DNA of 64,000 nucleotides from Impatiens glandulifera. Its lineage: Eukaryota > Streptophyta > Magnoliopsida > Ericales > Balsaminaceae. The DNA lies in assembly GCF_907164915.1 (NCBI RefSeq), contig NC_061862.1:138685520-138749519 (forward strand), read 5' to 3'. A model generated the notes under the pieces. That model ran no database searches. It worked only from the letters and a program-made list of their open reading frames with translations, and had not been told where the DNA came from. The translations under genes were made by a program, and so were the position numbers. Positions 1 to 14,699 of this stretch are shown here, piece by piece (within the stretch, counting starts at the first letter, position 1; each line of letters starts with the position of its first letter).

Positions 1-625
1 GTTTACACAAGTTTGCGTAGAATAGAAAGCGAATTAAATCCCTAACAGGATTTCTTTCAAACTGTTTTTCATAAGCCTTCATCCTTAGCCAGACCCCCGT
101 CTCTATCGATAAAGTTGATCCTATCATATGACATGTTTATTAATCCTCAAATATGTTTTTTTCACTTGCAGGTATAGAATTCTGAAATCTATTTCAGATG
201 TTCATAATATCAAGAAGTTCAATTGGTGCAAATTTGTACTTGAATGATTAGTTCAATCATGTACAAAAATGAAGGAGAATGAAAAACGACATTTCCAAGG
301 ACCATAGACGTTCCTTATTGTAAGTTATCATTAATTAATTTCTCTTTTTCAAAAATAATTGGTTTTAACATATGTTTGTTTTCAGCTGTGCTACGTTTAT
401 AGGGTGAGCAACCCTGAACTGGGAGAAGTTAATGACCGACGATTTCCAATACTATCATGTTGGAATGACACGACGTTGAAGTTTAGGCTGGATACTGAGT
501 TGGAAAATAGAGGATTCGGACGCGGAAGCGTTGTGGGACGAATTCCACTACCGGGGATGTGGGGGAGAACGATGAGGATAATGATGTGGGGGAGAACGAG
601 GAGGAGGAGAACGAGGAGGAGGATA
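1..625. other. Unassigned left edge with GA-rich minisatellite
   Basis: I recognise no gene here. A plus-strand reading frame from about 385 follows a TTTTCAG acceptor-like site and holds the residues NPELGEVNDRRFPILSCWND, which I cannot place. From about 555 to 655 the plus strand becomes an imperfect tandem repeat of GAGGAGGATAATGATG and GAGGAGGAGAACGAG units; all apparent coding on either strand across it (acidic ENEEEE on plus) is a by-product of the repeat. The decayed FAR1-like reading frame on the minus strand runs into this repeat. Confidence 0.4.
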
Positions 626-627
626 AT

Positions 628-1797
628 GATGAGGAGGATAATGATGAGGGGTGTCTGAAACTTCAAAGGATCTTTCCAAATACAAAGATTTCAACCAAAC
701 ATTATCTTCCAACTGGTAATCTTCAATTAGTCTATTCCAATCCTCTTCGCATTGTTGAATATTTATGGATTGTATACTATGTTTTTCAACCTCTTCTTTA
801 TTAGATGGTATTCAGTATGGCTTCCAAGTTTTATAGGAAGTTTCTTCATTATATGCCACAAACAAAATCGATGATGAGTTTTAGGAAATACCTTCTCAAT
901 TGCAATCTCCATGGATCGACATTGGTCTGTGATTATGGCATTTGGAGGTCTATCATGCATACATTCCAACCAAGTTCTAAACAACCATGTGAAAGAATTT
1001 GAATCTTCACTTGACAATAACTCACATCCAAGCAAAATGGATTGACCATGATGATTAACACCAACAAAAGGAGCGAAAGGCATGTCATAGCGATTTGTCA
1101 AATAGGTTGTATCTAAATAGATAACATCATGAAAATCTTTAAAGTCAGCCCTGCACCTACCATCTGCCCAAAACACATTTTTAATTCGGGATTCCTCGTC
1201 CAAATCAATAAGGTAGAAGAAGTTTGAGTTCCTGGTTTGCATTCTTAAGAAATAATTAGTGAGTGCTTCAGCATCCCCACTCCCTAACCTCAACCTTCGT
1301 GCTTCTGTAACGTAATTTCTACATGTCCTCTCATCGAAAGACATGTTTTCATACCCTCCAGCTTCAACTACAAGTTATTGAAATGTTTTGGCCACAGTTA
1401 TTCCAGCTTCATCGTTTGTATCCAATCTTCTCTTTACATTTCCGTCAATTACTTTGTAGGATCTAACATGACGTATTCTCTTAGGGCTTAATGTATGGTT
1501 GTGCTCAAGAGAAATACTTGTTACACATATTCCCCTTCATTTCAAACAACAACATTAATCTTTGCTTTAGAATCTGTCTTCGTTATTGGTCTAGGCTGAT
1601 GTAACTTATTTTTGGCCTTCGATTCTTTCATAAAACTCTTGGCACAACCAACGCTGAAGTATTTCCTCTTACCACCAACATTTTTGCTCCATAACTTGGT
1701 AATACCGAATCCAGTTAAGTGGGCATATGATGTGTAGAATTCAAGAAGTTGTTCTTCGGAGGAAAATGTCATTCCAACACTAGGAATGTGACTGCAA
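628..1797 (-). pseudogene. FAR1/FHY3-family (FAR1-related sequence) pseudogene, main exon
   Basis: Minus-strand remnant of a FAR1-RELATED SEQUENCE gene, a plant family domesticated from Mutator-like transposases; members are nuclear DNA-binding regulators. It starts after a TTTTTGCAG splice acceptor at about 1796-1792. First comes the FAR1 DNA-binding domain (VGMTFSSEEQLLEFYTSYA, then KNVGGKRKYFSVGCAKS). The EHNHTLSPKRIRH region follows. The MULE transposase domain comes next (DTTYLTNRYDMPFAPFVGVN, then ITDQ and FCLWHIMKKLP). It ends near EDWNRLIEDYQLEDNVWLKS at about 640-745. Lesions seen: TGA at 1544-1542, a frameshift just downstream near 1530, TAA at 1377-1375 in the normally conserved stretch before LVVEAGGYEN, and a stop plus frame change at about 763. 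The C-terminal SWIM finger is absent. Family is confident; loss of function is inferred from the lesions. Confidence 0.85.
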
Positions 1798-1828
1798 AAA
1801 TTAAGTGCAATAGTAAGAAAAAAGTCCC

Positions 1829-2262
1829 TAAACCACCCATTTCGGGTCCCGAAACCACAAATTTCAGGTCCAGAAACCACACTTTCGGGTCCCGAAACCA
1901 CCCTTTTGAGTCCCGAAACAACATATTTCGGGTTCCAAAACACCTCCTTTCGAGACCTGAAACCACATATTTCGGTTCCCGAAACACAACAATTTTTGTC
2001 CCGAAATAGTTTCGGGACAAGGAAGGACCCTTCCTTGTCCCGAAACCACCCATTTCGGGTCCTTAAATACAACAGTTTTGTCCCGAAACACAACATTTTT
2101 TTTCACGATACCACCCATTTCAGGACAAGAAAGGGTGGGTCCTTTCTTGTCCTGAAACCAACCATTTCGGGACAAGGAGAGACCCTTTCTTGTCCCGAAA
2201 CCACCCATTTCGGGACAAGGAATGACCCTTTCTTGTCCCGAAACCACCCATTTCGAGACATT
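1829..2262. repeat. Hairpin-forming CCCGAAA/TTTCGGG satellite
   Basis: About 430 bp of imperfect tandem repeats built from CCACCCATTTCGGG and TCCCGAAACCAC. Some units are near-perfect palindromes, for example TTTCGGGACAAGGAAGG followed by its reverse complement at about 2010-2045. Open frames on both strands (FRDKEG, GFGTR and similar) are artefacts of the repeat. It lies in the presumed intron of the FAR1-like pseudogene. Confidence 0.85.
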
Positions 2263-2265
2263 TTG

Positions 2266-2416
2266 ACACATTGAAATGTACATTTTTTATACCAATCGGG
2301 TACCTTTCGGGTTCAACAGGGGTGGATATGTTCAGGTTAGGTTCTTCATCTACTGAGTTGTTCAAGTTCAGTACTTCGGTTTCCTGAAAGTTCAAACAGT
2401 TCTGAAATAAATACAT
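2266..2416 (-). pseudogene. Likely N-terminal exon of the FAR1-like pseudogene
   Basis: A minus-strand frame beginning with ATG at 2416 encodes an acidic peptide (MYLFQNCLNFQETEVLNLNN, then DEEPNLN) before it enters the CCCGAAA satellite. The FAR1 domain exon starts at a good acceptor about 470 bp downstream, so I infer that this is the 5' exon and that the satellite lies in the intron. No donor was proved, and the N-termini of this family are poorly conserved, so the link rests on position and orientation. Confidence 0.4.
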
Positions 2417-2509
2417 ATGTAAAATGTAAACCCTAGATATGTAAAATCTAAACCCTAGATCTATAAAAATAATAATAAAGATCCTTTAAAAGGATACCAT
2501 GGAGAACTA

Positions 2510-2612
2510 AATGCAGCCGGAGAAAAGAAATAAATGCAGCCAGAGAAAGAAATAAATGCAGCCGGAGAAAGAAATAAATACAGCCAGAGAAGACAAATAA
2601 ATGATGCGTTTC
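2510..2612. repeat. About 20-23-bp AAATGCAGCCGGAGAAAG minisatellite
   Basis: Four to five imperfect direct copies of AAATGCAGCCRGAGAAAGAA, followed by a purine-rich stretch. Just downstream, 2678-2703 is nearly pure T. No gene is supported here. Confidence 0.7.
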
Positions 2613-2734
2613 AGAGAGAAAAAGAAATGAAGAAATATGAAACCCTATTGGTGAAAGAGGATATGCAGAGATGTAGAAATATTTTTTTTTCTTTTTTTTT
2701 TTTGCCTTTTTCTCTCTCCTAGCTGGCAAGGCCA

Positions 2735-4977
2735 CGTAGGATTTGTGGACTTGCTTTCGCTAAAGAGTCGTTGTATTTATCATACCTCTTTAATAAATAG
2801 GTCCCCTAGTGTTCCCTTAGGAGGGAAATGTCCTGAATCTGTGTTTACAGGTAAACCTCTTGATTTGAGCAACTTGAAAGTTTTTGGTTGTGTTGGATAT
2901 GTGCATCAAAAGGTTGACAGGTTGGAGCCTAGGTCTAAGAAATGTGTGTTCTTAGGCTACCCTGAAGGGGTAAAAGGTTATAGCTTTGGGATAGGAGTGA
3001 ACATGGGCTTAGGATTGTGATTAGTAGAGATGTTGTCTTTAATGATAATGATTTTTCTTTCTTGTCTATGTCCCCCACTCCTGTTAATGATGCTCCTAAT
3101 AAGCTGGAGCATGTGTCTGTAGTTTTTGATCAACCTGCCGAACATGATGTGAATGTTCTCAATGAGGTGGAACATGATAATGTGCATGATATTGATGATT
3201 TACATGATTCAAATGTTTTTTCTGATTCACATGATTTTCTTGATAATTTGAATGATTCAAATGTGTTGTCTGATTCACATGATTTGTCTGATGATTTGAA
3301 TGACTATCAACTTGTTAGGGATAGAAGTAGAAGAAATGTTAGAATGCCTGCTAGATTTAGGGATGATAATTTGAATGATTGCAATATGTATGAATTTGCT
3401 TTTAACATATTTGAATCCCTAGACTGTAACGAGCCCAACTCTTATAAAGAAGCTTTGAGGTCTAAGTTTTCTACTTAATGGATTGTTGCTATGAATAATG
3501 AGATGAATTCCCTAAGAATCAATGATACTTGAAAACTTGCTCTAAACCTCATAATTGCTCCTTAGTGGATTGCAAATGGTTGTATAAGGTGAAGCAAGAG
3601 TCTGAAAAAATTAGATACAAGGCTAGGTTAGTAGCCAAGGGATTTACTCAAAAGGAGGGAATAGATTATGCTGAAATTTTCTCTCCTGTTGTCAAATTCA
3701 CTACTGTTAGAATTATGCTTGCTTTAGTTGCTCACTTTGATTGGAAATTAAAGCAAATGAATGTTACTACTTCTTTCTTACATGGTGAACTTAATAAGAA
3801 TATTTATATGCATCAATCTGAGGGGTTTGTTGACCCCTAGTTTCCTGATCATGTTTAATTGTTAAAAAAAGTCTTGTATGGTTTACAACAATCTCCTAGG
3901 CAATGGAATATCAAGTTTGATAAATGCATGCAATCTTTGATGTTTAAAAAAGTTCTTCTGACCTTTGCCTTACTTCAAGAATATAGACTTTGTGCCTGTA
4001 TTTCTTTTATTGTATGTGGATGACATGTTGATTGTTAGCCCATGTTTGAAGTCTGTTATGCATGTGCAAAAATCGCTTTGTGAAAATTTTGACATTAAAG
4101 ACTTAAGTGATGCTAAGAAGATTTTGGGCATGAATATCATTAGAGATAGAATAAAATTTTCTCTTGTGTTGAATCAAAGTGCATATGTTGCTAAAATTTT
4201 GAGTAAATTTTCTATGTTTGATGCTAAATCTGTGAATGTGCCTCTTTCTTCCCACTTTGTGTTAAGTAAGGATCAGTCTCCTAAGACTGAAACTGGAATA
4301 ACTGAAATGAAGAATGTGCCTTATTCCAATGATATATGATCTGTTATGTATCTGATGATTAGTACTAGGCCTGATATTGCATATACAGTTAGTTGTTTGA
4401 GTAGATTTATGTCTAATCCTAGTATGCCTCATTGAAATGCTTTGAAATGGCTTTTGAGATATCAAGTGGCTTGACTTTCTCTAAGTGTTTTGTAGGTACA
4501 AAGTTGGTTGGTTATGTAGATTCCAATTATGCTAATGATAGGGATAATAGAAAGTCTACTACTTCCTACGTGTTTACTTTGTGTGGATCTTGCATAAGTT
4601 GGAAGTCTCAACTTCAACCCATTGTTACTTTATCTACTACAGAATCTGAGTATGTAGCTGCCACTGAAGCTTTTAAGGAAGCAATTTGGCTTAGGGCTGT
4701 TTTGTCTTAAATTGGTTTTCTTGACAAAAATGTGGTTGTGTTTTCTGATAGTCAATCTGCTATTCAACTATATAAAAATCTTGTTTTTCATGATAGAACT
4801 AAACATATTGATGTTAGGTTTCATTACATTTGGGATATTGTTAAAAAGGGCATTGTTAAGTTAGAAAAAAATCCTTCAGAATTTAATCCTGCTGATATGG
4901 GTACTAAGTGTCTACCTGTTGAAAAATTTATTTCGTGTCAACGGATTTTAAACTTTGACTTAGGGAAAACTCTTTGA
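2735..4977 (+). pseudogene. Ty1/Copia retrotransposon pol remnant
   Basis: Degenerate plus-strand Copia polyprotein lacking gag, protease and the integrase core. In order: integrase C-terminal region (LINRSPSVPLGG and LSNLKVFGCVGYVHQK, 2745-3000); a low-complexity linker rich in HD, SD and ND (3017-3475); reverse transcriptase (CKWLYKVKQESEKIRYKAR and LVAKGFTQKEGIDYAEIFSP at 3529-3840, then LLYVDDM near 4008); RNase H (YVDSNYANDRDNRKSTTSYV, LSTTESEYVAATEA, then SDSQSAIQL and PADMGTKCL to 4976). In-frame stops and frame changes occur at about 3477, 3838, 4337 and 4708, so it cannot make pol. Confidence 0.9.
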
Positions 4978-4994
4978 GGTTCGTCCTTTGTGGA

Positions 4995-5215
4995 CATGGC
5001 ATGCTTTGTGATTTTGCCTCCAATGCTTGTGATTTTCCCATGCTTTGTGCTCTTGCATTTGATCTTTGTGATTTTCGTATGCTTTGTGCTCTTGCATTTG
5101 ATCTTTGTGATTTTCGCATGCTTTGTGCTCTTGCGTTAGATCTTTGTGATTTTCCCATGCTTTGTGCTATTGCTTCTGATCTTTGTGATTTTTTCATGCT
5201 TTGTGCCTTTACCCC
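4995..5215. repeat. 39-bp tandem repeat after Copia pol
   Basis: About five copies of a 39-bp unit beginning CATGCTTTGTGCTCTTGC and ending CTTTGTGATTTTCG, directly after the pol remnant. Because 39 is a multiple of three, the array reads through as a repeated 13-residue peptide (MLCALAFDLCDFR) on plus and as KSQRSNARAQSM on minus. Neither looks like a real protein. Confidence 0.8.
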
Positions 5216-5340
5216 CTGGTTTTTGTGACATGAGTTTACCTTGGGTATTCTCTTTGTTGCCTTTGTGGTAATAAATTGGCGATGATGTGTCTTGTGATTC
5301 CGTGATTGTGTTTTGCACTATTTTGGGCTAAAGTGGAGAT

Positions 5341-5570
5341 TGTATGGTATTGGTTGGCCCAACATTGTGGCCCAATCTCTAGTAACTCACTTATTGGACT
5401 TGACCTAATAATATAAATAGATACTACTCTCTTGATGGGAGGCACAGGTCAAATTCCTTTGTGGTGTTTGGATGCTAGTGAGAGGGTTGCCTCATTTGTC
5501 TAAGATAGTGGTGCAACAGAATCGATAAACAAGAGGACTGAGCCAAACTCCAATCGCATTCACACCCAAC
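5341..5570 (+). mobile_element. Start of the Copia 3' LTR (right limit not resolved)
   Basis: The polypurine tract AAAGTGGAGAT at 5330-5340 is followed by TGTATGGTATTGG, the expected junction between Copia internal sequence and the 3' LTR. A TATA-like AATATAAATAGATA follows at about 5409. I see no second LTR copy, so the right limit is a guess; gypsy sequence begins by about 5600. Confidence 0.55.
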
Positions 5571-5589
5571 ACTAAGAAATTTGTAGTTT

Positions 5590-6280
5590 CCTAAGTTTAC
5601 CAAGCTATTATAGAAGGTTCGTCAAGGATTCTTTCAACTAGCAAGATCGTTGACTCAACAAAAAAATGGTTAAATTTGAATGGTTAGAAGAACGTGAGAA
5701 GAATTTCGAAAAACTTAAAAATCTCTTAGTTACAACCCTTATCTTTACACTTTTATCCGAGAATGAGGGATTTATTGATTATTGTGATGTCTCGTATAAA
5801 GGGCTGTGATGTGTTTTAATGCAAAACGAACAAGTTATCGCTTATAGGTCTACACAACTCAAGCAACACAAACATTATTATCTCACTCATGAATTGGAAT
5901 TTACCACAATCTTTTTTCATTAAATATTTAGAGACATTTTTTATATGGGCCAAAAGTTTAAATTTTTACAAACTACAAAAATTTAAAATATATTTTTAGT
6001 TAGAGAGAGTTGATTATGCGTAAAAAAAAGTTATTATAATTGATTTAAAATTAACTTAAGAATAAAGTACCATCATAAGAGACTAATATTGTAGCCAACG
6101 CGCTAAGTAGAAAGCCACTAATTAGTGAACTTACCTTGATTGCAAATTTTGTGATTCATCCTGCCTTGGTGGATATAATAAAGAGCATCCAACAAAATGA
6201 TCTCCAATTCGAAAGAATAAAAAGAGATTTAACTTTTGGAAAAAAAATTAGGATTTCAAATGGACAAAGATGGTATCATA
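5590..6280 (+). pseudogene. Ty3/gypsy RT-RNase H fragment (left half)
   Basis: Plus-strand decayed Ty3/gypsy pol. It shows the RT-RNase H connection and RNase H start (FVKDSF, then KFEWLEEREKNFEKLKNLLV, DYCDVSYKGL, CVLMQNEQVIAYRSTQLKQH, YLTHELEF) at about 5600-5920. ANALSRKPLISELTLIANFV follows at about 6096-6160 and NGQRWYH at about 6258-6275. Stops replace the usual residues in several places. It is cut at 6280 by a LINE-type insertion and resumes at 8760. Confidence 0.8.
6266..6280. repeat. 15-bp target-site duplication, left (LINE copy 1)
   Basis: AAAGATGGTATCATA here is repeated exactly at 8745-8759. A 15-bp duplication with an A-run at the 3' end is the mark of target-primed reverse transcription. 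Confidence 0.9.
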
Positions 6281-8744
6281 TGAGTCTACTGTATTAACAA
6301 GTAAAAATCAGAAAAGAGAGAGAAAAGCTCTGGAGATTTGATTTGCGATCGGCATAGGCGGCACGATCGGCACGGGCGACACGATCGGCACAGACGACAC
6401 GATTGGTCAGCGGCACGATAGGCACAGGCAAAAAGGCACGGACGGCACAATATTGTCATGCACCATAAGTCATCAAATTGACATCATAATTACCATTAAT
6501 CAAAGGAAGTGCCATCGGCACAAGCAGCACGACACGATTGGCACAGGCGACACAATAGGCACAGGCGGCACGGGATGATCGACACGGGCATCCCGGTATT
6601 GTCTTGTGCCGTTCATTAAGTGTTGCTAGTCTATGGTTTCTTGTACATTTGTAAGCACCGTTAGATTTTGCCCTCGATTGCGGTTTACTTTTGATCATCT
6701 CTTAGGGTTTCTGCAATTAATTTGTTCTATTACTCTGTCTCTGCCATTATGGGAAAGGGGAAGAACAAAGTAATAAATCAAAAAAAATTAGGGATTTTGT
6801 GCTGGAAGGAATTAAGGAAGCAACAGTCAAAGAATTTGAAAGAATTTCTGAAGAAGTTATCAAAGAACAGCAGGATACCAACACAATTAAGCAATCTGCT
6901 CCAACTACTGCCGGGAAAATTCTTATTGAAAATAATGCAGAAAAACAAGGGGATAATGAAGGAGCTTGGAAGATACACTATAATGAAAGAGCTAATTTGT
7001 TTGGGCTCAAGAATCGGATTACAAAGCTCCTTATGAATGCCAAAAGGGGAGAAATTGTCATCAATAAGGAGAAAGCACAACAGATTACAATTCAACTCAA
7101 CACTCAATATCTTCAAGACTGGAATCTGTTGAAAAAAGAAGAATATGAAGAAATTGTTCAATGCTCAGTTTCTACAATAAAGGAACTAATGAAGGCTCCC
7201 AAATCTAAGTCATATACTATCAGGAGCAACTCGACATGGAAAACTAATGAAGTCTGAAAGAACAACAATGCAAAAAAGTTAGAAGATCATTCTTATAAAG
7301 GGAAAATCTACTTGGGCAATACACAAACAAAAGTGGAGGTACTGAATTCTCCATTTAAATTTAAATTGTTTACTAAAGTAGAGGAAAACTGTATAAAGGA
7401 ATGAGAAAATGTAGTTGTGGGAAACTACATAGGGAAAAACAGAGTATCTTTCCTAATTATTAAAGATGCACTGTTGAAGCAATGGGAAGGAAAAGGCTAG
7501 AGAAGATTTTAGCAAATGTCCATGATTAATATTTTCTTAAATTCAAGAAGTGATCTAATCTAGAGGAAATTCTAGAAAATGGGCATACATATATAGGATC
7601 CAATTGTATGAAGTTAGAAAAATGGTTTAAAGACTTGAACCTATTGAGTAAGCCAAAAGAAACTGCACATATATGGTTCAAGCTCTGGAATATACCTGCA
7701 CATATGTACAATTCTGAAGCCCTTAGTCATTTTGCAGGTTTATTGGGTAAACCATTATACATGGATCTAATTACTGAAGGAGGAGAGCACCTAACATTTG
7801 TTAAAATTAGCATTGAGGTGCATCCTAGAAGCACACTACCGAAAAGTATGACAGTAGTAGACTGGAAAGGAAAACCTACTGTCATGGAAATTACTTATGA
7901 GTGGAGACCAGACAGATGCTCTTTCTTTAATACTTTCCAACATGCAAGCCCAAAATGTGATTTGGCTAAGGAAGAAGATCAGAAAATTCATAATGGTCAG
8001 AAAGTAACGATGCAGGAAAATGATACAAATGTGTCTATTTTTAAAGAGAAAAATGTGGTTAAAGAATAGGAAACAGAAGATAAAGAAAATTATGTACAAG
8101 AAAAAGAATACGAAGAAGGAGGTGGATCCTCAACCTAATCATGTTGAAGAGATAATTGATGATTCTCAATCAAATCAAGTTGAAGTGGTTGCTGAAGAAA
8201 ACAGAGAGGAAGATACTCAGGTTAATCAAGAGGAAGAAGAGAATGTCAATGTTGATATAGAGGAATCTAAAGTTGTTGAGGATTCCAAAGATGAAGCTGA
8301 AGGAATTAAAGACAATGATCTCGAAATTCAAGTTGAGAACAACAAGGTGAAGAGCTCAAAAATTCTGAAGAATAATTATTTCTATCAAATAAGAACAAGT
8401 TCATATAAATAAAGAAATCAAGATGAGAATATGCAGTATTCATCAACCTCTTCAGTTCATCCCCCGTTCATTGCAAAAGGAAGGGGAAGGGAAGAGGAAG
8501 ACAATATGTTGAAACATCAGGTTGGTATGGAAATAAAAATCCTGATTGGGATAATTAGGATTTGATACAGTTTGTAATCTTTGTTTGTAATCTCTATTTC
8601 TTGTATGTTTGATTGCTAATAATTAGGTTCTTTAGGGTCGTTTGATTGTCATCTTATAATCCTAGCTAAGACTTGTCTAGTTTTGATTCTTGACCCTCCC
8701 ACTTTTGAGATTTTAATTAAATGGTTTTAACCGTTCCCCCCAAA
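6281..8744 (+). mobile_element. ORF1-only LINE-type element, copy 1
   Basis: A 2.46-kb non-LTR element on the plus strand bounded by a perfect 15-bp target duplication. Layout: about 70 bp of leader; a GC-rich leader of repeated GGCACGATCGGCACAGGCG-like units (6350-6600); a broken ORF1 (6749-8560); a 3' UTR ending in GGTTTTAACCGTT; and a short A-run (8742-8747). There is no ORF2: no endonuclease or reverse transcriptase motif lies between ORF1 and the A-run. An inverted second copy at 26362-28799 has the same layout. It sits inside the older gypsy remnant. Confidence 0.85.
6749..8560 (+). pseudogene. LINE ORF1-like protein with DUF4283 and zinc knuckle (copy 1, broken)
   Basis: The start is ATG at 6749 (MGKGKNK). 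A single-base loss near 6770 shifts frame relative to copy 2; the main frame resumes at 6799 (EGIKEATVKEFERISEEVIK, a likely coiled coil). A TGA at 7255-7257 replaces the Trp codon of copy 2. The DUF4283-type region follows at about 7608-7905 (KPKETAHIWFKLWNIPAHMY, then TLPKSMTVVDWKGKPTVMEI). The zinc knuckle at about 7916-7960 has lost its second Cys (CSFF where copy 2 has CSFC). A Glu/Asp-rich tail ends near 8570. DUF4283 plus CCHC is the usual arrangement in plant LINE ORF1 nucleic-acid-binding proteins. Not translatable as one protein. Confidence 0.8.
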
Positions 8745-8759
8745 AAAGATGGTATCATA
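8745..8759. repeat. 15-bp target-site duplication, right (LINE copy 1)
   Basis: Exact repeat of 6266-6280 directly after the A-run of the ORF1-only LINE. Confidence 0.9.
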
Positions 8760-8815
8760 CAATTTTGCAACCTATAGTGTGTTCCTAATGACGTTAGCTT
8801 AAACAAGTGAAAGAA
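8757..8815 (+). pseudogene. Ty3/gypsy fragment, right half after LINE insertion
   Basis: After the target duplication, the frame CVPNDVSLNK matches the typical gypsy stretch that follows the RWYxGRLCVPN region, so it continues the fragment interrupted at 6280. It fades out by about 8815. Confidence 0.5.
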
Positions 8816-13512
<4,697 letters not shown>

Positions 13513-13779
13513 TGTGTATAGAGGTTGAAGATGATAGATGTACAGTTAAAAACCAATCTTGTCGGAATCTGGACAATTACTTTGAGGGTAGGCCGCATTT
13601 CAAGGGTAGGCGGCGTCGATTCAGACTTGAAAATTGAGAGACTGAGACGCGCCGAGAAATTAAAATAGGTTAGATTGAGGTGGAATGGAATCTTATTTGT
13701 ATTGCGCCATATCATAATATTTATTTATTTATTTATTGATTGGACTAGGCTTAAGCCCACTTAAACCTTAACATAAATT
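13513..13779. repeat. Long flanking duplication, left copy (segment X)
   Basis: This 267-bp segment (TGTGTATAGAGGTTGAAGAT to CCTTAACATAAATT) recurs with scattered differences at 17133-17422. The left copy ends exactly where the 5' LTR starts and the right copy begins exactly where the 3' LTR ends, the geometry of a target-site duplication. A 44-base stretch and short indels distinguish the right copy. The short frames in it (DDRCTVKNQS) are not convincing genes. Confidence 0.8.
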
Positions 13780-14126
13780 TGTTACAAACTGTAACTACAA
13801 ATGATTTGACGGAGATTATGGAGTCATGGATGCTAGAGGATGGTTGGATGAACTGTTTTAGGTTTAGTTATTAATTTCTATTTTCTTTGTAATATCACTT
13901 GAACTTACTTTCTCTTTTCATTTAGGCCCTTATTTGTTAGGCCATCTCATCAATAAGTTGTAACCGAATCCATCTGGGTATTTATACTCGGTAGATTCCT
14001 CACATTAGGTATGTATGTTGAATGTAAGAGTTTTTGGCTCACTTTTCTACCTCTCATCTCTTCATTAGTTATACGGAGATCGTTCGCCCGATTTCTTTCT
14101 CTCATTTCAATCTGAAGTTCGTATCA
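13780..14126 (+). repeat. 5' LTR of gene-capturing element
   Basis: 347 bp, TGTTACAAACTG to GTTCGTATCA, with TG and CA ends. It is matched by 16785-17132 with a low level of scattered substitutions by eye. The primer-binding-like site follows two bases after the CA. Confidence 0.88.
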
Positions 14127-14128
14127 AT

Positions 14129-14141
14129 TGGTATTAGAGTC
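14129..14141 (+). other. Primer-binding-site-like sequence
   Basis: TGGTATTAGAGTC resembles the TGGTATCAGAGC consensus complementary to the 3' end of initiator tRNA-Met, with two differences, directly downstream of the 5' LTR. Confidence 0.75.
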
Positions 14142-14154
14142 GACGATCCTCAAG

Positions 14155-14695
14155 ATGGCAGACAACATGCATCAATCAAAAAACCATTCTCTGCGTGTAT
14201 CAATATATACTCTTGTTGAGACGGTAAACAAGATGCAAAAATGGATGAAAAGAAAAATGAGATCTATTGAAAAACATTTACAAATTTTATCAAGTCATGA
14301 GGTTACAGATTATTCGGATGATTCAACAGGTTACTCACGAGCAACTCCACTCAGAGATAGACAATATGTTTCCACAACAAGACTGACGGAAATGGAGTTT
14401 CCAAAGTTTGATGAAGTGAACGTCGAAGGGTGGATGATTTCGGCTGAACAACATTTCAAGGTTGGTTGCACCACCGGCGCTACTAAGGTGAATATCGTCT
14501 TGATTCATTTATTGGAAAACGCTAGAACCTGGTATGTTGCGTTTTTGCAGACAAGGAACCAATCGGTGGCATTGACATGGATGAAACTCAAGAAAGCTCC
14601 TACAACATTTCGGCCTTTTGATTGGTGACACGTCTACTAGCCAGCCGATTAACCTAAAACAAAACAGGTCAGTTCATGAATATAATTTGAGTTGT
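14155..14695 (+). pseudogene. Retroelement gag remnant
   Basis: ATG at 14155 (MADNMHQSKNHSLR). A coiled-coil-like segment (ETVNKMQKWMKRKMRSIEKH) is followed by the gypsy gag core LTEMEFPKFDEVNVEGWMI, AEQHFKVG and LIHLLENARTWYVAF. A frame change and TGA at 14626-14628 interrupt it; gag-like residues resume in another frame (INLKQNRSVHEYNL) to about 14690, where the captured sequence begins. The gypsy-type W and E/F landmarks are present; no zinc knuckle is seen. Confidence 0.8.
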
Positions 14696-14699
14696 TATT

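Noticed and set aside
359..804. Overlapping frames on both strands at the left edge
   Set aside because: They are kept open by GAGGAGGATAATGATG repeats; no recognisable domain.
1749..2283. Several 86-139-residue frames on both strands
   Set aside because: All lie in the CCCGAAA satellite and translate into repeats.
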